Source of the DNA: Schlesneria paludicola DSM 18645
GTDB taxonomy: Bacteria > Planctomycetota > Planctomycetia > Planctomycetales > Planctomycetaceae
Length of the DNA stretch: 64,000 nucleotides
NCBI RefSeq assembly: GCF_000255655.1
Contig: NZ_JH636435.1
Coordinates: 1,483,770 to 1,547,769, forward strand
Reading direction: 5' to 3'
A model generated the notes under the pieces. The model was not told where the DNA came from and made no database searches. It saw only the letters and a list, made by a program, of their open reading frames with translations. Of this stretch, positions 36,253 to 45,956 are shown in pieces (within the stretch, counting starts at the first letter, position 1; each line of letters opens with the position of its first letter). Position numbers and translations under genes: made by a program.

Positions 36253-36824
36253 AAAACTCCGTCGCGAAAACGCAAAGTGAAACACGAAGTGCAAACATCT
36301 GTCTGCAGCAATTCATGACGTCGATTATTAACATGTTTTATTACAGATTTGACGTCACTTGTGAGGACGATTCAACCGTCTGTCGTCTTTTCTGTCAAGT
36401 CGCAACATGCATGTTTTTACCCCAATGTTTCGAATCAAACAGAATCAATGCGATTTCGCATCACCATCCGAATGACGACTCGACAGAATCCACCAGGAAG
36501 CCCGAGACTCTTCGAAAACACGGCTCTTTTTACGCAGCAATCCATGCCTGAAGGACTTATCGAGATTTGCAGCGAAGAGACTTACGGGTGGCGAGCGTTG
36601 GGCACTCACTCACAACACTGTCGCGACATGCACCAATGTATACACACCGATGCAACGGCGTGTATATGAACATTTTTGTATATCTATCAACGATCGTTTC
36701 TGAGCAACTTGTTGATATGAGAGAGAGAGTGTGTGTGTGCGCGTGTGTCTGTGTGTGAAACCGCCCGGCGTTCACGAGGCCCTGGGACTCATTGCGTCAG
36801 GAACGGAGCCAACGAGGGCTATTC

Positions 36825-36959
36825 GTAACCGTTCACAGACTGAAGAGAGGGGGACAGGCACATTTTCCCGGTTCCATTGGAATTCCCAGTGCATCGACAA
36901 GGGTGAGCTTTCCCTTTACCGCGGGAAAATGAGCCAGTCCCCGGTCTGTGAACGGTTAC
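36825..36959. repeat. large palindrome family C, copy 3
   Basis: GTAACCGTTCACAG at the start, CTGTGAACGGTTAC at the end, with GGGGGACAGGCACATTTTCC inside. It is the best-preserved copy, 135 bp. Confidence 0.88.
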
Positions 36960-37151
36960 GGGCTATTCCAACAGGCTGTAGGCTTCTCTGGGCAAAGCGA
37001 GATTGGCCGCTGACTCAAGGCGATCAAGCCCGACACGCAGCGCCATCATGCTTTCCACTGCACCGGATTCGAGTACCGAGCCGGATGATTCACGGCGTTT
37101 GTACGATCAAAGACGCATGAGAGCCGCCGCTTACTGTGATCGAGCGCGCAT

Positions 37152-37251
37152 AGCAACCTGCTGAAGTCAGGGGGACAGGCACCTTGGCGTTGACGATGTC
37201 GCGCCGTTTTTTAAGCTGGTGAGAGCCCGCCCCCGTTATGTCAACAGACTA
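37152..37251. repeat. 100-bp palindrome family B, copy 2
   Basis: AGCAACCTGCTGAAGTCAGG, GGGACAGGCACCTTGGCGTT ... CCCCCGTTATGTCAACAGACT. It ends 18 bases before the stop of the GspA/ExeA-like gene. Confidence 0.8.
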
Positions 37252-37268
37252 CGGGAGGACGCGACGGG

Positions 37269-39395
37269 TCAGGAAAGCCCCTGTTGTTTGCGGCGGAGCA
37301 TACTGAACAGAAACCGCAGCGGCCTTTGTTCGGTTGCTGGTGGGGCCACGGCGGGGGTTTCGGTCGATTCCCAGACTGGTTCCGGCGTAATCTCGGCAAC
37401 GGGGGGATTGACCTTTTGTCCTGGAATCACCACTTCGCCGATTTCATAGCCGAGCGAATGGAGAATCGCCGCGCTGTTTGCGCTCAGGACACCGGTCGGT
37501 CGCAAAGACTGGCCGAGTGAATAGACTTCGCTCGCCACTTCGTTGACGTCAGCAGAAAGCGTATCGCGTCGTCCCATCGCAGGGTACGCGACGGGGGTTT
37601 CATAGGTTGCGATCGGTGCTGCGGGCTCAGAGTCCACCATGGCTGCTTCTGCAAGTTCGAAGGAACTTTCGATGTCCGCAGCCTCAGCCGCGAACTCGTG
37701 ATCGACGAACTGCGGTTCAGCATCCACCTCTTCAGCGCCCGTAATGGCCGTCGACGATTCTTCCGCGAGATGCAGTTGATTCACAGGTTCGGCCGCGGGT
37801 CGTTCGAACTGCGAAACTTCCTTAGAAAACACCGGTTCTGTGCGAACATCGGCCAAGGAAGGTGTGTCAGGAAACGAAACCGGCGGCGGTGCGAATCCCG
37901 CGTCGATCGAAGCGTAACGATCGACGATCATTTCTTCCTGAAAACTGGAAGTGGGCGGGGCGATGTTGACCGGGGCGGCTGGCGTTTGCCCGATACTGGC
38001 ATGAGCCACTTCGCGGGTTTGCTCGGATTGCGAAATCGGCGAGTGATCCACGCTTTCGACGAACTCGACAACCGAATCAATGTCAGCGGAAGACGATTTC
38101 ATTTTGGCTTCCGCTGCGGCCTCGTATGCATCTTGGAGTAGATCATGAAACTGCAGCCGACGTGACAATTTCGCCTCAAACTCTTCGTCGATTTCGCCGT
38201 CCGGCTCGGACGATGCCAGTTCCGCCAGCATATCGTCCAGGTCCATGTCGGTAGTTCGAGGCGTGAAGGCCTCTATCGTCTGACGCCAATCTTCACTGCC
38301 CACTTCGACCGAACTGATCTCATGCGCAGCAAGACTCTCCAGAATCTCCAGAGCTTCTGGAACCGGTCGAGGAACTGGAGTCTCGTGCTCGTGAGTCTCG
38401 GACGTCGACGAACCGTTGAATTCGGGTTCGTACGAATAGGTCATGGGGTTGGACGTCGAATCGGCCAGATACCCCGTCGATTCGCGACTGATTGAATAGG
38501 GGGCGGGTTGGAATTCGCTGGAATGGTCGATTCGCTCCACGTGATCGGCCGAGCCCAACGACTGCGGAACTTCGTTCCAGTGCAATGGCAATTGGCGAAG
38601 ATCGTTGAGCGCTTCGCGTACGAGGTCCGCCTCGGCGGGATGTTGTTCGGCGACGAAGGCGAGCAGCAGTGAATGATCGGCCAATTGATTAATGCAACGG
38701 GGAATTCCATCGCTGGCGCGCGCAATCAAATCGAGTGCTTCGGGAGTGAAGACTTCTTCGGTGCGTCCGCCCGCCCAGGTCAGGCGGTAATCAATGTAGT
38801 CCAATGAACCGGCATGATCGAAAGGCGAAACACTGACATGTGCACGAATGCGCTGATTGATGGCCTCCATACTGGGCTGGGCCAATTTTTCTTCCAGCGA
38901 CAGTTGTCCGACAAGCACCAACCGCACCAGGGGACGACCATGCTCGGCGAAATCCGCGAGAATCCGTAATTCTTCCAGCAGACTGTCGGTCAACTGATGC
39001 GCTTCATCGCAAATCAGGACGAGAGCTTCACGCTTGGGCTGTAAGGCCCGAATGGCCGGGAAGAGCTCCAGGCGAAGTTCTTGTTCGCTGGGATGATGAT
39101 AGGCGTGATTCAGTTCACAGAGAACGGTTTGCAACAGGGCACGACGGGTCAGGAAACTGGCATGCCGCAGGAAAACGGTTTCGTAGCGTTCGTCAAGCTC
39201 TGATCGCAACCGCTCGCACAGTAATGTTTTACCAGTTCCAGCGGGAGCGGTCAGGACTGCGATTCCTTGTCCTTGCTCGACACAGACGACCAGTTCATCC
39301 AAGGCTCCTTGAATGGGTCCGGCCGACAAAAAGCAAGATGCATCGGGTGTCGCCGCAAAAGGACGTCGCTTTAATCCAAAACTGGCTTCATACAT
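37269..39395 (-). CDS. GspA/ExeA/MshM-like AAA ATPase with long acidic C-terminus
   Basis: 708 residues. The N-terminal 280 are an AAA ATPase of the secretion-associated ExeA type: MYEASFGLKRRPFAATPDAS start, Walker A APAGTGKT at 50-57, Walker B ALVLICDEAH, sensor LVRLVLVGQ and SDGIPRCINQLADHSLL. In known systems this family cooperates with GspB to place the outer-membrane secretin through peptidoglycan. The other 420 residues are acidic, low-complexity (many Glu, Pro, Ser, Ala) and presumably disordered, with a short conserved-looking end SAAILHSLGYEIGEVVIPGQ. No partner secretin or GspB gene is next to it. ATG 39395. Confidence 0.85.
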   Translation of the reverse strand: MYEASFGLKRRPFAATPDASCFLSAGPIQGALDELVVCVEQGQGIAVLTAPAGTGKTLLCERLRSELDERYETVFLRHASFLTRRALLQTVLCELNHAYHHPSEQELRLELFPAIRALQPKREALVLICDEAHQLTDSLLEELRILADFAEHGRPLVRLVLVGQLSLEEKLAQPSMEAINQRIRAHVSVSPFDHAGSLDYIDYRLTWAGGRTEEVFTPEALDLIARASDGIPRCINQLADHSLLLAFVAEQHPAEADLVREALNDLRQLPLHWNEVPQSLGSADHVERIDHSSEFQPAPYSISRESTGYLADSTSNPMTYSYEPEFNGSSTSETHEHETPVPRPVPEALEILESLAAHEISSVEVGSEDWRQTIEAFTPRTTDMDLDDMLAELASSEPDGEIDEEFEAKLSRRLQFHDLLQDAYEAAAEAKMKSSSADIDSVVEFVESVDHSPISQSEQTREVAHASIGQTPAAPVNIAPPTSSFQEEMIVDRYASIDAGFAPPPVSFPDTPSLADVRTEPVFSKEVSQFERPAAEPVNQLHLAEESSTAITGAEEVDAEPQFVDHEFAAEAADIESSFELAEAAMVDSEPAAPIATYETPVAYPAMGRRDTLSADVNEVASEVYSLGQSLRPTGVLSANSAAILHSLGYEIGEVVIPGQKVNPPVAEITPEPVWESTETPAVAPPATEQRPLRFLFSMLRRKQQGLS

Positions 39396-39812
39396 CGGTG
39401 AACTTCCGTATTCCGGCCCACGTTAGGCAAATCGCAGGACCAGGTGCCCGACTCCCCCCAGAACGTCAAATCACGGCGAAACGGCATGCCCACACCGATG
39501 CAGAATTTGACTTCTTCATTACTTGATCGAACGATTAAGGTCGTTGGCTTGAGCACAACCGGTATTAACCGTAGCGAGAACGAAATCGGTTAAGCCAGCG
39601 AATTTTCACACTATCGGCAGTTTGGGCTACGCTTGCAGGCCAGAATGGAAGAATGCGGGGCCGTTGTTTTGCGGGCGGGCAGGGAACACGTTAGATTAAA
39701 TTTAGTTGCGCGACCGTCGGTGGCGCAGACTTCCAGTCGGTCAGAGTCCATTTTCGAATGGACGCTTTGGTTCGCCAAGGCGATTTGCGACTGGTGATCG
39801 CAGGAAAAGGTT
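39396..39812. other. divergent intergenic region before phoH
   Basis: About 415 bases, no gene supported. It separates the minus-strand ATPase from plus-strand phoH, so both promoters should be here. AGGAAAAGG just before 39813 is the phoH ribosome-binding site. Confidence 0.45.
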
Positions 39813-41009
39813 ATGTCCGAAGGACGAGTTACGTTCCGCAATCACGATGACGTTCGAACATTGTTTGGGTCTCGTGATAAGAACTTACGTCGATTGCGGG
39901 ATGTTCTGCATCTCGATGTGGTTCTTCGTGGAGATGAACTGCATTTACACGGTGATCCGTCTCAAGTCGAACTTGGCACCGAAATCGTTTCGGAGCTTCG
40001 TTCGATCATCGAACGGAAGGGGCTGCTGGACGAGCACGAATTTGATCGTGTCTTGCAGCGTGGCCACTATCCGATCGACGCGACGTCTGACGAAATCATC
40101 GACGTCTTTCACAAAGCCCGCAAGATTCGGCCCATGGGCTCGGGACAGCGGCATTACATCAAGGCCATCCGCGAACACGATCTGGTGATTTGCGAGGGGC
40201 CCGCCGGTTCGGGAAAAACCTATCTCGCAGTCGCGATGGCGATCAACGCCCTGCGTCTGGAGCAGGTTCGTAAGATCGTGCTGGTTCGTCCCGCCGTGGA
40301 AGCGGGCGAGAAGCTCGGTTTTCTGCCTGGCGATATGCTCGCCAAGGTGAATCCATATCTGCGTCCGCTGCTGGACGCTCTGGGCGACCTCATCGATTTT
40401 GACCAGGTCCAGCGTTATCTGGACAAGGATGTGATCGAAATCATTCCGCTGGCCTACATGCGCGGACGGACCCTGAACAACACGTTCATGATTCTGGACG
40501 AAGCTCAGAACACCACCGTCACGCAGATGAAGATGTTTTTGACCCGCATGGGTCATCACTCCAAGATCGTGGTGACGGGGGACGGGACGCAAACCGACTT
40601 GCCTGATCGCGTCGAAAGTGGCCTGAATGACGCGATTGTCCGTTTGAGGAATGTGGAAGGTATCGCAACCGTGACACTTTCCGGCGAAGACATTGTTCGC
40701 CATCCATTGGTCCGTCGAATCGTCGCCGCTTACGACGACCGTCGGCTGGAACGAAACGTAAGCGGCCATGAGCCTCACAACGGTCATTCCGTGAACGGGG
40801 GGCATCCGGTTCACGGCCACCTGACCGAGGGGGACAACAACGGACCAACAGCTCTCGAGAATTCCGCCAACACTGGGAGTGTCTCGCAAAACGAGGCGTC
40901 CGACGCGGAAGAAACATCCCAAAGCGGGAATGGTTCGTTTGGGGCGCCACGGCCCGCCATTGATTCCGATTCCACAACCACGGGAGACAGGAATTTCCCT
41001 TCGCCATGA
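39813..41009 (+). CDS. phoH: PhoH-like ATPase
   Basis: 398 residues. A KH-like N-terminal part (1-100) is followed by the PhoH ATPase domain: GPAGSGKTYLAVAMAINAL (Walker A 129-136), VRPAVEAGEKLGFLPGD, FMILDEAQNTT (Walker B near 230), MFLTRMGHHSKIVVTGD. The family is a cytoplasmic P-loop NTPase linked to RNA metabolism and ribosome maturation. The last 70 residues (His/Gly/Asn-rich, then acidic) are not conserved. The gene is followed within 80 bases by the 7TM-HD gene. In many bacteria phoH, the 7TM-HD gene and ybeY are adjacent; ybeY is not present here. Confidence 0.93.
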   Translation: MSEGRVTFRNHDDVRTLFGSRDKNLRRLRDVLHLDVVLRGDELHLHGDPSQVELGTEIVSELRSIIERKGLLDEHEFDRVLQRGHYPIDATSDEIIDVFHKARKIRPMGSGQRHYIKAIREHDLVICEGPAGSGKTYLAVAMAINALRLEQVRKIVLVRPAVEAGEKLGFLPGDMLAKVNPYLRPLLDALGDLIDFDQVQRYLDKDVIEIIPLAYMRGRTLNNTFMILDEAQNTTVTQMKMFLTRMGHHSKIVVTGDGTQTDLPDRVESGLNDAIVRLRNVEGIATVTLSGEDIVRHPLVRRIVAAYDDRRLERNVSGHEPHNGHSVNGGHPVHGHLTEGDNNGPTALENSANTGSVSQNEASDAEETSQSGNGSFGAPRPAIDSDSTTTGDRNFPSP

Positions 41010-41088
41010 TCTCAAACAGAATTCTTAGCGGCACATGCAACTGCCGGAATCTGTGGTCTGTCGCGAATCGAGTCTCAGAAACCTTCCT

Positions 41089-43422
41089 ATGATCTTTTTT
41101 TCTCCTCGTCGAAGTCGATTTCAAAGACTGTCGGTCCACAAGGTCGGCACGTCATGGTCGGGGCGTCTCGGTGATCAACTCAGTCGCACCGACGTGTCCC
41201 TGCGTTTGTCGATCTGCTTTGTGGTGCTGGCCGGATTGATGCTGTCGCTGCAGTCCTGGCAGGCTCCATTCCCGTATCGCCTGGGAGACGACTTTCCCAA
41301 CGGTATGGTGGCGCGCGTCGACTTCAAGCGCGTCAATCAAGGCAAGACCGACGTCGCGCGCATTGAAGCGGTCAGTCGTGTTCCGCCCGTGTTTCGCGTT
41401 CTGCCCGCAGGCGTAGAACGATTGCGAAACCTGCCGAACGATCTACGGCGGCATCTGTTTGAACTGGTCGAAGTCAACAAATTCAGCGAATTGTCCGCCG
41501 AGACGCGGGCTGCGTTCGGCTGGGTTGCTCCTGGGCCCAGTGCCATCGATCCGTTGACTCAAAAGTTTGAGGCGGAATGGAACACACTCCGCGAAGCGAT
41601 TGGGCCGATTGCATCCGCCGAACGAAAAATCGACGAACTGGTCGGTGAGTTCTCGCAACTGACAACTCCCGTCAAGAAAGTCGGGATCCTGGATATTTCG
41701 GAGCTGGCGCGACCGCTGCAGAAAATCCGCCTGGACGATGAAATCAACATCGTGGAAAACGAAACGGATAAACCGCTGACACGTTCCGCGTCCGATGCCG
41801 TACTCGACGAACTGTTGAAGGCCACGGGGATCTTGGGCAGTCAGTGGAAATCCTTTCCATCGCTGCTTCCCTTGCAGCCAATTCTTGAGCGATGGTTCAA
41901 GAATCGAGCAATCCCGTCGCTGGAGTTTGACCAGGCGGCAACGAACATCAAGATCGCCGAAGCGAACGAGAAAACCGAGCCCGTCGAAGATGAGTATAAG
42001 CGCGGACAACTGTTGATCGCCCCAGGCAGTATCATTAAGAGCGAAGAGCTCAATGTGTTGCACGCTCAGTACGATGAGCTCGAGAGCAAAGTCACGTTCT
42101 CGGAACGCATCGTTCGAATGGTTTCGGTCTTCCTGTTGCTGACCGTCCTGGCCGGATTGAACGGCTTTTATCTGGTTCGAAACGAGCGACGACTGGCCGC
42201 CAGTGTCGGCCGGCTGACCGTCTACCTGCTCGCAATCACCACGTCGATCGCACTAAGCCGGTTGCTGTCATTCGATCCATGGCGAGCCCAGGTCGTCCCC
42301 CTGCTGTGCACCGTGATGGTCTTGGCGATCGCGTACAATCAAGTGCTCGCCGCGCTGACTGGATTCTCGATGACGCTGGTGCTCACGCTCGCCATTGGCG
42401 GCGGGCTTGGTCAGTTCGTGGTGCTGATGAGTGCGATTGCGGCGTCCGTCGTGCCGCTGAATCAGGTTTCCAACCGCATGAAGCTGGTTCGTGTGGGATT
42501 TGGTGCGGCCATCACGTTTCTGTTTGTTTCGCTGGGCACGGGCATCATTGAAACTCAGCAGCTCAGTCGTCTTTGGTCCGATCCGGACCAGCGATTCCTG
42601 CTGAATATTCTCCGCGGGGCAGGGTGGTGCTTCCTGTCCGGATTTCTGGTCTCGGGAAGTCTGCCGTTCATTGAGAGCCTGTTCGGGGTTGTCACCGATA
42701 TCAGCTTGTTGGAACTGAGCGATGTCTCGCACCCGTTACTGCAAGAATTGATTCAGAAGGCCCCTGGGACCTACAGCCATTCCAACGGTGTCGCCACAAT
42801 CGCGGAGACTGCGGCCGATGCCATTGGCGCAAATGGCCTGCTTTGTCGCGTCGGTGCCTACTACCACGACATCGGTAAGATCATGAAGCCCCACTATTTC
42901 GTCGAGAATATGACGGCGGGGCAAACCAGTCGACACGAATCCCTCAATCCCGCCATGAGTGCCCTGGTCATCATCGGCCACGTCAAGGATGGTGTCGAAC
43001 TGGCACACCAACACAACTTGCCCGAACCGCTGATCGACTTCATCGAGCAGCACCACGGAACAACGCTGGTCGAATACTTTTTCCACGCGGCAACGAAACA
43101 AGCAGAATCGCAGCCTGATCATCGGTTCGATGTCGAAGAATCGGCATTTCGTTATCCCGGTCGAAAGCCGCAAACACGTGAAGCGGCCGTGCTGATGGTG
43201 GCCGATGCCGTTGAGGGAGCCAGCCGCACGCTCGCCGAACCGACCCCGAAGCGACTCGAAACTCTCGTTCACGAAATCGCAATGAAGCGATTACTTGACG
43301 GACAGTTTGAAGAGAGCTCGTTGACGCTCAGCGAACTGGCGACGATCGAAGATTCACTGACGAAATCTCTGATCGGCATCCATCACGGACGTATCAAGTA
43401 TCCGGAACAGAAAACGGCTTGA
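41089..43422 (+). CDS. 7TM-HD phosphohydrolase (PgpH/YqfF family)
   Basis: About 777 residues. After a first membrane segment (SICFVVLAGLMLSLQ) comes a long extracytoplasmic region (about 70-335). A multi-pass membrane block (MVSVFLLLTVLAGLNGFYLV onward, about 344-530) and a C-terminal HD domain follow, with TYSHSNGVATIAE, GAYYHDIGK (near 592), HESLNP and EQHHGTTLVEYF metal-binding motifs. Family members in Firmicutes degrade cyclic di-AMP; whether this planctomycete uses that messenger is unknown. Start ATG 41089 is chosen, since the upstream ATG 41035 adds an unlikely polar leader. Probably translated from the phoH transcript. Confidence 0.88.
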   Translation: MIFFSPRRSRFQRLSVHKVGTSWSGRLGDQLSRTDVSLRLSICFVVLAGLMLSLQSWQAPFPYRLGDDFPNGMVARVDFKRVNQGKTDVARIEAVSRVPPVFRVLPAGVERLRNLPNDLRRHLFELVEVNKFSELSAETRAAFGWVAPGPSAIDPLTQKFEAEWNTLREAIGPIASAERKIDELVGEFSQLTTPVKKVGILDISELARPLQKIRLDDEINIVENETDKPLTRSASDAVLDELLKATGILGSQWKSFPSLLPLQPILERWFKNRAIPSLEFDQAATNIKIAEANEKTEPVEDEYKRGQLLIAPGSIIKSEELNVLHAQYDELESKVTFSERIVRMVSVFLLLTVLAGLNGFYLVRNERRLAASVGRLTVYLLAITTSIALSRLLSFDPWRAQVVPLLCTVMVLAIAYNQVLAALTGFSMTLVLTLAIGGGLGQFVVLMSAIAASVVPLNQVSNRMKLVRVGFGAAITFLFVSLGTGIIETQQLSRLWSDPDQRFLLNILRGAGWCFLSGFLVSGSLPFIESLFGVVTDISLLELSDVSHPLLQELIQKAPGTYSHSNGVATIAETAADAIGANGLLCRVGAYYHDIGKIMKPHYFVENMTAGQTSRHESLNPAMSALVIIGHVKDGVELAHQHNLPEPLIDFIEQHHGTTLVEYFFHAATKQAESQPDHRFDVEESAFRYPGRKPQTREAAVLMVADAVEGASRTLAEPTPKRLETLVHEIAMKRLLDGQFEESSLTLSELATIEDSLTKSLIGIHHGRIKYPEQKTA

Positions 43423-43461
43423 CGGCATCCGCAAACGCGATTGGACTTCCGATCGCGTTTG

Positions 43462-43586
43462 CTGTTTGAAGAGACGGGGACAGGCACAATTCCCCGGTCC
43501 ATTGGAATCCGCAGTGCGTCGACCGAAGCAACCCCTTCCGTTTGCCGCGGGAAAATGCGCCAGTCCCCGACCTGTGAACGGTTCCG
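43462..43586. repeat. large palindrome family C, degraded copy 4
   Basis: Contains GAGACGGGGACAGGCACAAT and CCGCGGGAAAATGCGCCAGT, then CTGTGAACGGTTCC; the left outer arm is lost. It sits between the convergent 7TM-HD and aldo/keto reductase genes. Confidence 0.75.
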
Positions 43587-43597
43587 GTTTTGCTTCC

Positions 43598-44566
43598 TTA
43601 AACCGCTGATCGCGACACGATGGGACCTCGATCCACAATGGCCTGATTGATCTGGTCGATTTGACCAGTCGTCAATTTCCAATCGAGAGTGCCCGCATTG
43701 TCACGAATCTGCTCCGTTCTCTTGGCACCGCACAGAGCGACAGTGATGCCCGGCCTTTGAATCGTCCAATTGAGAACGACTTGCGCGACGCTTTTCCCAC
43801 AGTCCACGGCAATGGGCCGCAACCGATCGATGAAATCCTGATTCTGTTCCCATTCCTCTCCCGAGAACATCGGATACTTGCGGCGACCGTCTTTGGGATC
43901 GAACTCGAATCGACGATCAAGTTGACCGGCCAGCAATCCTTTCATCAGCGGCCAGTACACAATCACCGAGACGCCGTTCTCAACACACCAGGGCAACTGC
44001 GACGCTTCGATTTCACGCTGCAGCATGTTGTAGAGCGGTTGATAGGCCGAGATCGGGCAAACCGCATGGAATTCGACGAGCTGGTCACGAGTGAAATTCG
44101 AGACACCGACGCTGCGGATCTTTCCGGACTCGAGCAGCTTCCTAAAGGCACCGGCCGATTCGGCGAGCGGTGTCTTCGGGTCCGGCGCATGCAGGTAATA
44201 CAGGTCAATCCGATCCGTCTGCAACCGCCGCAAGCTCTCATCACACTCACGAAACAAGGTCGCGGGTCGAGCATCTTTTGCTTGAACCGACCCTTCGTAG
44301 TGAATTCCCCCTTTCGTCGCGATCACCAATTGATCGCGACGCGGCCCCAGGACTTTCGCAATCATGGACTCACTCTCACCGTGATAGCCGTAGCAGTAAG
44401 CCGTGTCGAAGAAATTGAGACCACAATCAGCGGCCGCCTGGAGCGTCGCGAGGCTGTCCTGTTCCGTGACATTGATGCTGGTAATTCCGGCAATGGGCCA
44501 GCACCCCATTGCCAGGGGTGTCACCTGGATCCCGGTTCGACCAATTTCTCGCAGCGCGAACTCCAT
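43598..44566 (-). CDS. Aldo/keto reductase
   Basis: 322 residues, NADPH-dependent TIM-barrel oxidoreductase. FFDTAYCYGYHGESE carries the catalytic Asp and Tyr region, LVIATKGG the Lys, and IDLYYLHAPDP the His. SVGVSNFTRDQL and ISAYQPLYNML follow, and the cofactor end is VALCGAKRTEQIRDNAG. The substrate cannot be predicted; the type (LYYLHAPDP, CWPIAG) is common as a stand-alone gene in Planctomycetota. Start ATG 44566 is preceded by GGAAGGG. Confidence 0.93.
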   Translation of the reverse strand: MEFALREIGRTGIQVTPLAMGCWPIAGITSINVTEQDSLATLQAAADCGLNFFDTAYCYGYHGESESMIAKVLGPRRDQLVIATKGGIHYEGSVQAKDARPATLFRECDESLRRLQTDRIDLYYLHAPDPKTPLAESAGAFRKLLESGKIRSVGVSNFTRDQLVEFHAVCPISAYQPLYNMLQREIEASQLPWCVENGVSVIVYWPLMKGLLAGQLDRRFEFDPKDGRRKYPMFSGEEWEQNQDFIDRLRPIAVDCGKSVAQVVLNWTIQRPGITVALCGAKRTEQIRDNAGTLDWKLTTGQIDQINQAIVDRGPIVSRSAV

Positions 44567-44702
44567 TAAAATTCCCTTCCAAAGTGAAGACTTGATTCGA
44601 CTCCGTGGCGGACACTCAAGTTGCCGGGTGGCAACGACGGTCGCCGTTCAACGTCCACAGTATTCCCGATGAGATTCGACGCGTGTAATCGCCTGGCGAC
44701 AT

Positions 44703-45701
44703 TCAGGAATCAACGGGCAAACTCGCGGTTTCTTGCGGCGACGAATTTCCCAATCGTTGATCGATCCATTCGGGATCGACAAAGCGACGAAGTAACCAGC
44801 GCAAAACCTGTTCGACGCGCGCTGTAACAAATGCGGCGTCACGCGATTGCGCGTCGAAAGCCAGGTCGTCTCCAGTCACATCCGCGCTCGCGGTGCCGCC
44901 GACTGGTTGACATGCGTCCTTACCCCAGACGAATCCTTCAAGACGCAGTCTTACCGGAAGCCGCTCTTTTGCCAGCATGAAGTTCACGCGATCCTGGATT
45001 CGGCGAGCCCAGACAATTCCGAATGTATCGAAGAAATCGATCCAGACCTGGTCAAATCCCGTTTTCGCGACCGAACGACCAGAAAACCTGATGATCGCGA
45101 CCGACACGACCATCAGGAGGGTGCAATAAAAACGTGTCGCCGTTCGATTCGAGAGCCAATTCGGACTTGAGGACGAACTGCACAGAACCAAGGCGCACAG
45201 CGAGCATCCGTACAGAATCGCGGGAAGCGTCTGGCGAGTACCGCAATAATTCCCAAGCCCCATGACGAGCACCAGACAAAACGCCGCCACCTGCGGTGTT
45301 TCCAGGTGCAATCCGTGCAATTCGCTTCCTTGAGTCCACAGCGTGATGACGGGCCAACCAAGCACCAGAAGCATGGGAAGGATGATAAATCCGTTCCAGA
45401 CACGCGTCCCTGGACGCCTGGCCCCCAAAACAGTCATTGCAGGACATAGGGATAAAACCGAAATGGCATACCAGGCATGATCTGCGGCCTCAGACGAGAT
45501 CGCAGCGAGGCATTGATCGGCGAACCACGTCACAACCCATAAAGTCGCTACGAGCAGGCTCCACGACCAGGCGCCGCGCAGTGTGGTTCCACGAATCCAG
45601 TGGCGTCCGTGGTAGACGTAACGCCAAGCAAGCAGCAAACCCAGCGAAATCGTGATGTGCCAATAGCTGTTCAAGGCGTGTTTACCCAGCAGAAACGTCA
45701 C
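44703..45701 (-). CDS. Multi-pass membrane protein of unknown function
   Basis: 332 residues, GTG start at 45701. About seven hydrophobic segments in the first 215 residues (ITISLGLLLAWRYVY, SLLVATLWVVTWF, YAISVLSLCPAMTVLG, NGFIILPMLLVLGWPVITLW, VAAFCLVLVMGLGNY, FYCTLLMVVSVAIIRF) are followed by a cytoplasmic-looking tail with WIDFFDTFGIVWARRIQDRVN and LRLEGFVW. The tail motif is the only part that looks conserved in related planctomycete proteins as I recall. No enzymatic motif seen. It could belong with cytochrome or O-antigen-type membrane proteins, without evidence. Confidence 0.7.
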   Translation of the reverse strand: MTFLLGKHALNSYWHITISLGLLLAWRYVYHGRHWIRGTTLRGAWSWSLLVATLWVVTWFADQCLAAISSEAADHAWYAISVLSLCPAMTVLGARRPGTRVWNGFIILPMLLVLGWPVITLWTQGSELHGLHLETPQVAAFCLVLVMGLGNYCGTRQTLPAILYGCSLCALVLCSSSSSPNWLSNRTATRFYCTLLMVVSVAIIRFSGRSVAKTGFDQVWIDFFDTFGIVWARRIQDRVNFMLAKERLPVRLRLEGFVWGKDACQPVGGTASADVTGDDLAFDAQSRDAAFVTARVEQVLRWLLRRFVDPEWIDQRLGNSSPQETASLPVDS

Positions 45702-45956
45702 AAGTCGTCGCCCGCGAACAGTCTATCATCCCCCTCATCTTCCGCAGAGTCATCGTATCTGGCATCTTGGTCGACGGTCATCGGCAGATTCAAAAACGAG
45801 GGACGTTTGGGTGCGTTCGGGAAACGATGAAAGTCGAAAAAAAGGGTGTGACGCGAATTCGCTCCCCTGAACTGTGGCGTCCGCCAGACGTGGTGTTTGA
45901 TCGGAGTTACCACAGTTCCTCACGTTCCCTCGGCCATGATGTACCTGGAGAATGCA

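Larger units (their letters stand above)
35462..37268. other. 1.8-kb repeat-rich region upstream of the RHS gene, no gene
   Basis: No supported gene. It contains four large palindromic repeats (listed separately) and an AT-rich centre (36300-36700). A purine-pyrimidine microsatellite, GAGAGAGAGTGTGTGTGTGC and on to about 36758, follows. The RHS promoter should lie in the first few hundred bases. The concentration of palindromes marks this as the right edge of the accessory island. Confidence 0.55.
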
